DNA from: Kineosporiaceae bacterium
Lineage (GTDB): Bacteria > Actinomycetota > Actinomycetes > Actinomycetales > Kineosporiaceae
NCBI GenBank assembly: GCA_016713225.1
Contig: JADJPO010000011.1
Coordinates: 372,001-436,000, forward strand
Length of the DNA stretch: 64,000 nucleotides
Direction of reading: 5' to 3'
Part shown: positions 41,933 to 49,681 of the stretch, one piece after another
Layout: every line of letters begins with the position of its first letter
Numbering within the stretch: position 1 is the first letter of the stretch
Notes under the pieces: generated by a model
What the model was told of the DNA's origin: nothing
Seen by the model: only the letters and a program-made list of their open reading frames with translations
The model's database searches: none
Position numbers and translations under genes: made by a program

Positions 41933-42451
41933 CGAGAAATGGAACCGGGTGACGTCGCCGGGAAAGGCGAACCAGGCCATCGCCTTGTGCGGGGTGAACA
42001 CGCGCAGGCCGCCGGCGTCCGGGCCGGACCAGGCATCGGCGGACGGCGCATAGCCGCGCTCGCCGTACTTGCGACCCAACTCGGCCGCGACCCGCTGCCC
42101 CAGCTCACCGGCGACCGGCTCACTGGCGCGGGAGACACCCTCGACGATCACCGCCTCCCAGCCATCGCCGATGTGCAGGGCACAGTGGGGGTTGTCACCC
42201 AGGTTGCGGGCGTGCACGGTGGCCGGCGAGCCGTCGTAGAGGAAGTGACCGTCGAGCCAGATGCCCCACCGCGGCACGACGTGCGGGCGACCGTCCGCGC
42301 GGGTGGTCGACATCCAGTACTGCGGCGCCTCGACCAGGAGCTGTTCGACGGCGGACCACTCGACCAGCCCGTCGTCGGTCTCGGGGACGCCATACCCCTC
42401 GGGCATGATCGGTCGGTCGCGGGCAGGTACCGAGGTCGACGATTCGCTCAT
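41930..42451 (-). CDS. Pyridoxamine 5'-phosphate oxidase family protein
   Basis: A 173-residue split-barrel flavoprotein. PQYWMSTTRADGRPHVVPRWGIWLDGHFLYDGSPATVHARNLGDNPHCALHIGDG is the core. The C-terminus is polar with KAMAWFAFPGDVTRFHFS. Related F420- or FMN-dependent proteins reduce small molecules; substrate unknown. ATG 42451 begins MSESSTSVPARDRP. Its stop codon is the end of the class 3 palindrome. Confidence 0.8.
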   Translation of the reverse strand: MSESSTSVPARDRPIMPEGYGVPETDDGLVEWSAVEQLLVEAPQYWMSTTRADGRPHVVPRWGIWLDGHFLYDGSPATVHARNLGDNPHCALHIGDGWEAVIVEGVSRASEPVAGELGQRVAAELGRKYGERGYAPSADAWSGPDAGGLRVFTPHKAMAWFAFPGDVTRFHFS

Positions 42452-42574
42452 CGAGCGACGGTAACGCCGCCAGTCGACCCCTGCGCGGCGATCTGGCGGT
42501 GAGGCCCTCGTGAGGGGATCCAGGCCCCACACCGTCGCCGAGGTCGACCCCGGCCGGGGGCCGGTCACCCTCCC

Positions 42575-42688
42575 CTGATCACGTTGAAGATCACGTTGAG
42601 GGATCCGTGCACTTCCGAGCACACGCACTCCTCAACGTGATCTTCACGATCGACGGAAACCCGCAACGTGATCTTCAACGTGATCTCC
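42575..42688. repeat. GATCACGTTGA repeat cluster
   Basis: Copies of GATCACGTTGA or its inverse occur at 42577, 42589 (direct), 42631 (inverse), and 42664 and 42676 (inverse), so two tandem dimers face each other around 60 bp. It lies upstream of the SAM riboswitch in the 714-bp gap. Beyond the two leader elements I see no gene in that gap. Confidence 0.75.
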
Positions 42689-42837
42689 AGCGGAGCGGGC
42701 CTCGCGGCAACCGCCGGGAATGAGCCCGGCCTCGGCGCGGTTGTCGGGGCACGGCCCACGTGACGCCAGATGTCGAGACGGTCGTCTCACATGATGGCAA
42801 TGCGTTGACCCGCGACCCAGCGCTACGTATCGTCACC

Positions 42838-42930
42838 AGAGCCCATCCAGAGCGGCCGAGAGACCTGGCTCGTCGACGCCGCAGCAACCACCCGATGACG
42901 GGACGGTGCTACCGCCAGGCCGATGGAGGA
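42838..42930 (+). ncRNA. SAM riboswitch (S-box leader)
   Basis: The core reads CCATCCAGAGCGGCCGAGAG, then ACCTGGCTCGTCGACGCC, GCAGCAACC, and GGTGCTACCGCC followed by AGGCCGATGGAGG. These match SAM-I conserved blocks (agag..gagagacyggc..gcagcAACC..GGTGC). P1 would be CCATC 42843-42847 with GATGG 42922-42926. The P1 3' strand overlaps GGAGGA, the ribosome binding site of the leader peptide at 42935. S-adenosylmethionine excess would be expected to mask that site or end transcription. It precedes the sulfite reductase operon. Confidence 0.85.
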
Positions 42931-42934
42931 CCTC

Positions 42935-43030
42935 GTGCAGCAGAACGCCCCGGACGGTGGCGGCGTCCATCTCGTGCGCCGGCACCACGTCGACCTGCTG
43001 CGCACCGCCAGCGCCACCTGTCGCGCCTGA
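42935..43030 (+). CDS. Cys-containing leader peptide of the sulfur assimilation operon
   Basis: GTG 42935 opens a 31-residue peptide ending HHVDLLRTASATCRA. This matches the actinobacterial 'putative leader peptide' consensus R-x-HVDLLR-x-A-S-A-x-CR found before sulfur genes. GGAGGA lies at 42925-42930, inside the riboswitch P1 3' strand. The TGA is 135 bp before the sulfite reductase start. A Cys codon near the end fits cysteine-responsive attenuation. Confidence 0.75.
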   Translation: MQQNAPDGGGVHLVRRHHVDLLRTASATCRA

Positions 43031-43165
43031 CCTGTCCGGCCCTCCGGCCCTGTCCGGCGCTGTCGGCCCTGCCCTCAGCAGGCGGCGATCACGGCCACCC
43101 GTCCTCGATCGCCACGCCGTGCCCGCTCCGGCTCATCGCTGTCACCCATCTCGAGAGGACTCTGC

Positions 43166-44881
43166 GTGAGCACCACCCGCACCCGCCCCGCCCGCCCCGA
43201 GGGCCAGTGGGCACTGGGTTCCACCGAGCCGCTGAACGCCAACGAGGAGTTCAAGGCAGCCGACAACGGACTCAACGTGCGTGAGCGCGTGGAACAGGTC
43301 TACGCCCACCAGGGCTTCGCCTCGATCGAGGCGAGCGATCTGCGCGGCCGGCTGCGCTGGTGGGGCCTGTACACCCAGCGCCGCCCCGGCATCGACGGCG
43401 GACGCACCGCCACCCTCGAGCCGCACGAACTGGACGACGAGTACTTCATGCTGCGGGTACGCATCGACGGCGGCGCGGTGAACCTGGCCCAGCTGCGCGT
43501 CCTCGCCGACATCTCGCAGCGCTACGCCCGCGGCACCGCCGACATCACCGACCGGCAGAACATCCAGTACCACTGGATCCGCATCGAGGACGTGCCCGCC
43601 ATCTGGCAGGCGCTCGAAGCGGTCGGGCTGAGCACCACCGAGGCATGCGGCGACACCCCCCGCGTCGTCCTGGGCTCGCCGCTGGCCGGCATCGCGGCCG
43701 ACGAGATCATCGACGGCACCCCCGCGATCGACGAGATCACCCGCCGCTTCATCGGCGATCCCGACCTGGCCAACCTGCCCCGCAAGTTCAAGACCGCCAT
43801 CTCGGGCAACCCGAACCTGGACGTCGCCCACGAGATCCAGGACGTCGCGTTCGTCGGCGTGGTGCACCCCGAGCACGGCCCCGGGTTCGACATCTGGGTG
43901 GGCGGCGGACTGTCGACCTCTCCCGCGCTGGCGCAGCGCCTCGGCGCCTGGGTGCCGCTGGCCGAGGTGCCGGACGTCTGGCACGGCGTGATCCGGATCT
44001 TCCGCGACTACGGCTACCGCCGGCTGCGCAACCGCGCCCGGCTGAAGTACCTGATGGCCGACTGGGGCGCGGCGAAGTTCCGTGAGGTGCTCGAGAGCGA
44101 GGCCTACCTGGGCCGGCCGTTGATCGACGGCCCGGCGCCCGCCGAACCGCCTCGGGGACGACGCGACCACGTCGGGGTCACCTCACAGGGCCGCGGCCGG
44201 TTCATCGTCGGCGCCGCCCCCACCGTCGGACGAATCTCCGGCGCCACCCTGACCGCCCTGGCCGGGGCCGTCGAGCGGGCCGGGTCCGATCGGGTGCGCT
44301 TCACCGTCGACCAGAAGCTGGTCGTGCTGGACGTCGCGGCCGAGGCGGTGGCCGACCTGGTCGACGAGCTCGACGCGATCGACCTGCAGGTGCGCACCTC
44401 GACGTTCCGCCGGGGAACCATGGCCTGCACCGGGATCGAGTTCTGCAAGCTGGCGATCGTCGAGACCAAGGCCACCGCCATCGACGTGATCGGCCAGCTC
44501 GAGAAGCGGTTCTCCGACGTGCCCGAGTTGTTCGCACCAGACGCACCACAGGTGTCCATCAACATCAACGGCTGCCCGAACGCTTGCGCCAGAACGCAAT
44601 TGGCCGACATCGGGCTCAAGGGCATTCAGTTGGCCAACCCCGCCGACCCGGACGGCGCCACGGTCGACGGCTTCCAGATCCACCTGGGCGGCGGGTTGGG
44701 GCTCAGTGCAGAAGCCCACGGCGGCAGCGGGTTCGGCCGCAAGCTGCGCGGTCTGAAGACCACCGCCGCCGACCTGCCGGACTACGTCGAGCGCGTCGTC
44801 CGGCACTGGCTCGAGCAACGCACGGACGGCGAGGCGTTCGCCACCTGGGTGGCACGAGCCGCCGAGGCGGATCTGCAGTGA
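43166..44881 (+). CDS. sir: Assimilatory sulfite (or nitrite) reductase, ferredoxin type
   Basis: A 571-residue sirohaem/4Fe-4S enzyme. Siroheme-binding blocks include TDRQNIQYHWIRIEDVP near residue 131 and RRGTMACTGIEFCKLAIVETK near 414, with NGCPNACARTQLADIGLKG near 469 supplying the Cys ligands. Ferredoxin-dependent relatives reduce sulfite to sulfide, and nitrite in homologues named NirA. Because cysH follows directly and a SAM riboswitch precedes it, sulfite is the likely substrate. GTG 43166 follows GAGAGGA. It overlaps the next small gene by four bases. Confidence 0.9.
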   Translation: MSTTRTRPARPEGQWALGSTEPLNANEEFKAADNGLNVRERVEQVYAHQGFASIEASDLRGRLRWWGLYTQRRPGIDGGRTATLEPHELDDEYFMLRVRIDGGAVNLAQLRVLADISQRYARGTADITDRQNIQYHWIRIEDVPAIWQALEAVGLSTTEACGDTPRVVLGSPLAGIAADEIIDGTPAIDEITRRFIGDPDLANLPRKFKTAISGNPNLDVAHEIQDVAFVGVVHPEHGPGFDIWVGGGLSTSPALAQRLGAWVPLAEVPDVWHGVIRIFRDYGYRRLRNRARLKYLMADWGAAKFREVLESEAYLGRPLIDGPAPAEPPRGRRDHVGVTSQGRGRFIVGAAPTVGRISGATLTALAGAVERAGSDRVRFTVDQKLVVLDVAAEAVADLVDELDAIDLQVRTSTFRRGTMACTGIEFCKLAIVETKATAIDVIGQLEKRFSDVPELFAPDAPQVSININGCPNACARTQLADIGLKGIQLANPADPDGATVDGFQIHLGGGLGLSAEAHGGSGFGRKLRGLKTTAADLPDYVERVVRHWLEQRTDGEAFATWVARAAEADLQ

Positions 44882-45066
44882 GCGCCGGCACGGCGTCGGC
44901 CGCGGCGAGGGCAGCGGTGAACCACTGTCCGTTCTGCGGCGAGAGCGACCTGCGCCCCACCGACGCCGAACACGTGGGCGACTGGTACTGCCGGTCGTGC
45001 CTGCGGCTGTTCGCCGTCACCCCTCACGGCCTGCGCCGCACCATTCCGACGGAGGACTCCCCATGA
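44878..45066 (+). CDS. Small zinc-ribbon protein between sulfite reductase and CysH
   Basis: A 62-residue protein. GTG 44878 overlaps the sulfite reductase TGA and the stop overlaps the cysH ATG (CCATGA). It has CPFCG near residue 17 and CRSCLRLF near 38, a two-pair Cys zinc ribbon. A gene of this type commonly lies in this position in actinobacterial sulfur operons. Its function is not established; it may aid maturation or regulation. Confidence 0.75.
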   Translation: MSAGTASAAARAAVNHCPFCGESDLRPTDAEHVGDWYCRSCLRLFAVTPHGLRRTIPTEDSP

Positions 45067-45905
45067 CCGCCACCGCCCTGGACGCCGCCACCTCGATCAC
45101 GGAACCGGCCACGACCTCGATCCCCTCCACGATCCCGGCGCCGGCCGGCCCGAGCCGGCGTGGTCAGGGGGTCGGCTCGCTGCTCACCGACCCCAGCGAC
45201 GTCGCCGCTGCCCTGGCCGACGACCCGATCGGCTTCGCCCGACACGCCGACTCGGTGCTCGAGGGCGCCGATCCGCTGACCGTGCTGGCGTGGGCCGGGC
45301 GGGCGTTCGGCCGCGAGCTGGCGGTCACCGCGGCCATGGGCGACACCGCGCTGGCCCACCTGGCCTCCCGCGCCGTCCCCGGGGTGCACGTGTTGTTCGT
45401 CGACACCGGCTACCACTTCGGCGAGACCCTGGGCACCGCGGACGCCCTGGCCACGACCTACCCGGTGCGTCTGATCACGGTGCGGGCGCAGCAGAGTGTG
45501 GTGGCCCACGAGGCCGAGCACGGCCGGCAATACCGCAGCGACCCCGATGCCTGCTGCGCCGTCCGCAAGGTCGCGCCGCTGAACCAGGCACTGTCGGGGT
45601 ATCGGGCCTGGGCGACCGGGTTGCGCCGCAGCGACTCCCCCTCCCGGGCACTGACCCCCACGGTGCAATGGGACCCCCGGCGTTCACTGCTCAAGCTGGC
45701 CCCCATCGCCACCTGGACCGACGACGACCTGGATGCCTACCTGGACGCCCACCCGGACGTGATCTCGAATCCGCTGCTCCAGATGGGGTACCCCTCGATC
45801 GGCTGTTGGCCGTGCACCCAGCCCGTGGCCGAGGGCGAGGACGCCCGGTCGGGACGCTGGGCCGGTCGCTCCAAGACCGAGTGCGGGATCCACTACCAGA
45901 TCTGA
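45063..45905 (+). CDS. cysH: Adenylyl-sulfate (APS) reductase CysH
   Basis: A 280-residue assimilatory reductase converting APS to sulfite. The PP-loop-like VHVLFVDTGYHFGETLGTA is near residue 109. Cys pairs for a 4Fe-4S cluster occur in DACCAVRKVAPLN and GCWPCTQPV, marking APS rather than PAPS specificity. The catalytic motif KTECGIH is near the end. The first 40 residues are Thr/Pro-rich and low-complexity. It is the third gene of the riboswitch-controlled operon; cysDN is not in the window. Confidence 0.92.
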   Translation: MTATALDAATSITEPATTSIPSTIPAPAGPSRRGQGVGSLLTDPSDVAAALADDPIGFARHADSVLEGADPLTVLAWAGRAFGRELAVTAAMGDTALAHLASRAVPGVHVLFVDTGYHFGETLGTADALATTYPVRLITVRAQQSVVAHEAEHGRQYRSDPDACCAVRKVAPLNQALSGYRAWATGLRRSDSPSRALTPTVQWDPRRSLLKLAPIATWTDDDLDAYLDAHPDVISNPLLQMGYPSIGCWPCTQPVAEGEDARSGRWAGRSKTECGIHYQI

Positions 45906-45909
45906 CGGT

Positions 45910-45932
45910 GTGCACGAATTGCATGATCACCG
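45910..45932 (+). repeat. Class 1 half-element after cysH
   Basis: GTGCACGAATTGCATGATCACCG, identical over 23 bases to 38993-39015, with matching flanks. It lies five bases after the cysH stop. As a lone arm it cannot form the hairpin. Confidence 0.8.
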
Positions 45933-46056
45933 ACGAGGAGGTGGCGCGGAGGTGATCTGAGCTGGTTCGTTGGCAGGATCCGATGTCGCCCGGGTACGGT
46001 CGAGACGGTCCGGGGGGACTCGCCAGGTGAGTTCGGTGGCCGCCTCGAGGAGTGTC

Positions 46057-47232
46057 ATGTCCGATCCTGCCCAGTCGCCGTCCCGTGCCGGGGCCGAGGA
46101 CACGACGGTCTGGGCGCTGTGTGCCGGCTGCGGCCAGCGCTCACACATCTCGGCCTCCCGGTGCCCCTCGTGCGGTGCCACCCTCGACGTGCCCACGGCA
46201 CCCATCTCGTTGGCCGACCTCGACGACCTCGACGACCCGGACGACGGCACGAGCCTGATCCGACCCCAGGCCCCCCCGACCCTGGTCACCGCCCCACCGG
46301 CCCTGGTCACGGCTCCACCGACCGTGGTCACCGCGGACGGCGCGGCCCTGATCGCCGGTCTCGTGCGCGACACGGTGGTCTCGTCCGTCCCCGTGGTGCC
46401 CGCGGCCGTCATCCCTCCGCCACCGGTTCCTCCCGCACCGGTGCCGCCGGCCGCGGGTCACCCGGTCTCGCCCATGCCACCGGCCCCGCCCATGTCAGCG
46501 GCCCCGCCCATGCCACCCGCCCCGCCCGTGTCAGCGGCCCCGCCCGTGCCGACGGCTCCACCGATCCAGCCGGTCCCACCGATCCGGCCAGCGCCACCGA
46601 TCCCGTCGGTCGATGCCCGGCCCTACCCACCCACCGCCGAGCGCTCGCCGCTGGTGCTGATCGGTGCCGGCGTGGGGGTCGGCGTCCTGCTGTTGATCCT
46701 GGGCGCCCTGGTGACCGGCCTGTTCGGCGACCGAGGCGACGAGGCGGCCGCCCCGACCGGCACCCCGGTGGCGATCCCGGCTGCCTCGATCACGGCCTCG
46801 GCCTCGAGCACCCAGGAGGCCGAGGGCGGGGTCACCTACACCGCCCAGAACACCCTGGACGGGCGCGCCGAGACGGCGTGGAACAGCGACGGTCGGGCGG
46901 ACGGCAAGGGCCCGGGCATGGTGCTCATCTACCGGTTCTCCGACCCGGTCGACCTCACCACCCTCACCGTGCTGAACGGGTATCAGAAGACGGTGCAGAG
47001 CAACGGCAAGACCTCTGACCTGTTCACCCTCAACAGCCGGTTCCGCAGCCTGCGGGTCACCACCGATGCCGGGTCGTGGACCTGGGACCTGCCCGACGAT
47101 CGCACGCCGCAGACCCTCACCCGGGCCTTCGGCAAGACCTCCAACGTGCGCCTCGAGGTGCTGTCGGTCTACCCCGGCAGCAAGTACCTCGACCTGGCCC
47201 TGTCCGAGGTGTCCTTCGCCGCCCGCGGCTGA
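46057..47232 (+). CDS. Zinc-ribbon membrane protein with a discoidin-like C-terminal domain
   Basis: A 391-residue protein. Residues 16-32 form a zinc ribbon (CAGCGQRSHI..CPSCGA). A long Pro-rich linker with MPPAPPM- and SAAPP-type repeats runs to about residue 200. One membrane segment follows (LVLIGAGVGVGVLLLILGALV). The extracellular C-terminal 150 residues have ASASSTQE..YTAQNTLDGRAETAWNSDGRADGKG, a discoidin/NADase-type glycan-binding pattern. Function unknown; a surface-bound carbohydrate-binding role is inferred. The ATG at 46057 follows GAGGAG. Confidence 0.7.
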   Translation: MSDPAQSPSRAGAEDTTVWALCAGCGQRSHISASRCPSCGATLDVPTAPISLADLDDLDDPDDGTSLIRPQAPPTLVTAPPALVTAPPTVVTADGAALIAGLVRDTVVSSVPVVPAAVIPPPPVPPAPVPPAAGHPVSPMPPAPPMSAAPPMPPAPPVSAAPPVPTAPPIQPVPPIRPAPPIPSVDARPYPPTAERSPLVLIGAGVGVGVLLLILGALVTGLFGDRGDEAAAPTGTPVAIPAASITASASSTQEAEGGVTYTAQNTLDGRAETAWNSDGRADGKGPGMVLIYRFSDPVDLTTLTVLNGYQKTVQSNGKTSDLFTLNSRFRSLRVTTDAGSWTWDLPDDRTPQTLTRAFGKTSNVRLEVLSVYPGSKYLDLALSEVSFAARG

Positions 47233-47293
47233 CCCGTGCCCGCCACACACCCACCGCGCAGACGTGGGGCCGCTGGTGTGGCACCCTGCCAGG

Positions 47294-47881
47294 GTGAGCA
47301 AGGTCGAGACGCTGGTCGGATTCTTCGGTGAGCGACGCACCGACGCTCGCCCCGTCGTCCCGGCGCGCGCGGATCTGACCCCGGCACAGCGCGCGCTGAT
47401 CGCCGAGTCCTGCGCCAAGTCCGGGGTCATCTGGGTGCGCCCGCTGGAGGACGCCCGCCCTCATCTGGCCTGGCACGTGTGGCACGACGAGGCGGTGCAC
47501 GTGGTCTACGGCGTCGGCGAGCAGATGCTGCCGATGCTGACCGGCCACGTCGAGGTGCAGGTGCCGAGCAAGCACGACCGCAGCCTGCTGGTGGTCTTCG
47601 CCGCGACCGGCACCGTGCTGGCCCCCCATACGCCGGCCTGGCAGGACGCCGTGACCGCCCTGGCCAGCGCACGCCTCAACAGCGTGGACACCACAGACGT
47701 CCAGTCCGGGCGCTGGGCCACCGGGTGCCTGGTCAGCCGGTTGGATCCGATCACGGTGTTCGCCGCCGGGGCCGGCAGCCGCGAGGCACCCAACCCGGCC
47801 GCCACGCCCGCGGGCAACCCGGGCACCACTCTGACCCGCCGCCCCTGGCATCTGGGCGGGCGACGCCGGCGCTCACGCTGA
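47294..47881 (+). CDS. Hypothetical protein before the MgtE-like gene
   Basis: A 195-residue protein from GTG 47294, with SLLVVFAATGTVLAPHTPAWQDAVTALASARLN in the middle and WATGCLVSRLDP later. The C-terminus is basic (GRRRRRSR). I do not recognise the family. The pattern suggests an alpha/beta fold possibly related to PNPOx-like proteins, but I cannot support this. It overlaps the likely start region of the downstream gene and is in the same orientation. Confidence 0.55.
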   Translation: MSKVETLVGFFGERRTDARPVVPARADLTPAQRALIAESCAKSGVIWVRPLEDARPHLAWHVWHDEAVHVVYGVGEQMLPMLTGHVEVQVPSKHDRSLLVVFAATGTVLAPHTPAWQDAVTALASARLNSVDTTDVQSGRWATGCLVSRLDPITVFAAGAGSREAPNPAATPAGNPGTTLTRRPWHLGGRRRRSR

Positions 47882-47916
47882 ACGCCGACCACGCGGACGC
47901 CGCCACCGCGCACCGG

Positions 47917-49182
47917 GTGTTCGTCGCCCGGTTGGCCGGCATGGCCGTGTTCGACCCCCTCGGCGACCAGGTGGGACTGGTGCGCGACGTCGTGGTGGTC
48001 AGCGGCGCCGCAGCGACCGCCAGCCCCCGCGCCGTCGGCCTGGTGATCGAGGTGCCCGGCCACCGGCAGGTCTTCCTGCCGATGACCCGGGTGACCAGCA
48101 TCCAACCCGGCCAACTGATCATCACCGGGCTGGTCAACCTGCGCCGGTTCGAGCAACGGGTCACCGAGACCCTGGTGGTCGATCAGCTGCTCGGCCGCCG
48201 GGTGCAGGTGCGCGGCAGCGGCGAGCCGGTCGTCGTCCAGGACGTGGCGATCTCCCTCACCCGCGCCCGGCAGTGGCGGGTGAGCACGATCTATGTCCGC
48301 CACCTGCCCGCCGGCCGGGCCGGCGCCGCGCTGGCCGCGGTGCCCGGCCTGGCCCGGCTCACCCGCCGCCGGGGCGAGACCGAGCTGGTCGACCACACCG
48401 CGCTGGACGGCCTGATCCCCTCGGCCCCCGACCGGGCCACCTCCGACCTGCTGGCCTCGCTGGAGGATCTGCGCGCGGCCGAGGCCGCGGAGGCGGTGAT
48501 GGACATGCCCGCCGAGGACCGGGTGCGGGTGACCGCCGCGCTGGACGTCGAGCGGCTGGCCGACGTGCTCGAGCAGCTGCCCGAGGCCACCCAGGTCGAG
48601 ATCCTGGCCAGCCTGCGCGACGACCGTGCGGTCGAGGTGCTCGAGGCGATGCAGCCGGACGACGCCGCCGACCTGCTCGGCGAGCTGAGCGACGAACAGG
48701 CCGAGTCGCTGCTGGCGCTGATGGACCCGGGCGAGGCCGAGGACGTACGGCGGCTGTTGGCCTACGACTCCGACACCGCCGGCGGCATGATGACCACCGA
48801 GCCGGTGATCCTGCCGCCCGAGACCACGGTCGCCGAGGCGCTGGCGCGGGTACGGCGCGCCGACCTGGCCCCGACCCTGGCCATCGGCGTGTTCGTCTGC
48901 CGCCAGCCGCTCGAGACCCCCACCGGCAGCTACCTGGGCATGGTGCACCTGCAGCGCATGCTGCGCGAACCTCCCGCCACACCGGTCGGCGACATCCTGG
49001 ACACCGAGGTCGAACCGCTGGATCCGACCGACCGACTGACCACCATCACCCGGCACCTGGCCACCTACGACCTGGTGTCGGTGCCGGTCATCGATGCCGA
49101 CGGCAGCCTGCTGGGCGTGGTCACCGTCGACGACGTGCTCGACCACCTGCTGCCCGAGGACTGGCGGACCCATGACGACTGA
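47917..49182 (+). CDS. MgtE-like intracellular protein (PRC barrel, MgtE N and CBS domains)
   Basis: A 421-residue soluble protein. After GTG 47917, FVARLAGMAVFDPLGDQVGLVRDVVVV begins a PRC-barrel-like domain, then an MgtE N-domain (MDMPAEDRVRVTAALDVERLADVLEQLPEATQVEILASL) and two CBS motifs (TAGGMMTTEPVILPPETTVAEALARV and VPVIDADGSLLGVVTVDDVLDHL). The membrane domain of true MgtE is absent, so it is a regulator, not a channel. A longer open frame exists upstream; the GTG is a family-based choice. It overlaps the DUF1003 gene by 11 bases. Confidence 0.8.
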   Translation: MFVARLAGMAVFDPLGDQVGLVRDVVVVSGAAATASPRAVGLVIEVPGHRQVFLPMTRVTSIQPGQLIITGLVNLRRFEQRVTETLVVDQLLGRRVQVRGSGEPVVVQDVAISLTRARQWRVSTIYVRHLPAGRAGAALAAVPGLARLTRRRGETELVDHTALDGLIPSAPDRATSDLLASLEDLRAAEAAEAVMDMPAEDRVRVTAALDVERLADVLEQLPEATQVEILASLRDDRAVEVLEAMQPDDAADLLGELSDEQAESLLALMDPGEAEDVRRLLAYDSDTAGGMMTTEPVILPPETTVAEALARVRRADLAPTLAIGVFVCRQPLETPTGSYLGMVHLQRMLREPPATPVGDILDTEVEPLDPTDRLTTITRHLATYDLVSVPVIDADGSLLGVVTVDDVLDHLLPEDWRTHDD

Positions 49183-49678
49183 GCGCGGCGGGCTCGACGT
49201 CCCGATGGATCAGCGGCGGGGCCTGTCGGCGCCGCACCTCGATCCCGAACTGTTCGGGCGCTGGTCCGAGCGCTTCGCCCGGTTCATGGGTACGGCCACC
49301 TTCATCGCCGCGATGACGGTCTTCGTGGCCGCGTGGCTGGTCTGGAACACCTGGGGGCCGGATCGCTGGCAGTTCGACCCCCGCACGTTGAACTACACAC
49401 TGCTCACGCTGATCCTGTCGTTGCAGGCCTCCTATGCCGCTCCCCTGATCCTGCTGGCGCAGAACCGCCAGGCCGACCGGGACCGGGTGTCCTTCGAACA
49501 GGACCGCCAGCGCAGTGAGCGGGCGTTGGCCGATACCGAGTACCTGACCCGCGAGATCGCGTCGCTGCGGATCGCGGTCGGCGAGCTCACCGGGCTGGTG
49601 CGCGACGTGATGGCCGAGCTGCCCCCCGATGAGGTGTCCAGATGGGTCAACCCCGAGCCTCCGGCTGCCGACTCTTGA
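49172..49678 (+). CDS. DUF1003 membrane protein
   Basis: A 168-residue protein. Two membrane helices: ATFIAAMTVFVAAWLVWNTW near residue 42 and TLLTLILSLQASYAAPLILLAQNRQADRDRV near 75, the DUF1003 pattern (LNYTLLTLILSLQASYAAPLILLAQN). A coiled-coil tail follows. It overlaps the MgtE-like gene and probably belongs to its operon. Function unknown. Confidence 0.87.
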   Translation: MTTERGGLDVPMDQRRGLSAPHLDPELFGRWSERFARFMGTATFIAAMTVFVAAWLVWNTWGPDRWQFDPRTLNYTLLTLILSLQASYAAPLILLAQNRQADRDRVSFEQDRQRSERALADTEYLTREIASLRIAVGELTGLVRDVMAELPPDEVSRWVNPEPPAADS

Positions 49679-49681
49679 GGG

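Noticed and set aside
42575..42700. CRISPR array
   Set aside because: Units are 11 bp, in both orientations, with no regular spacers and no cas genes in the window.
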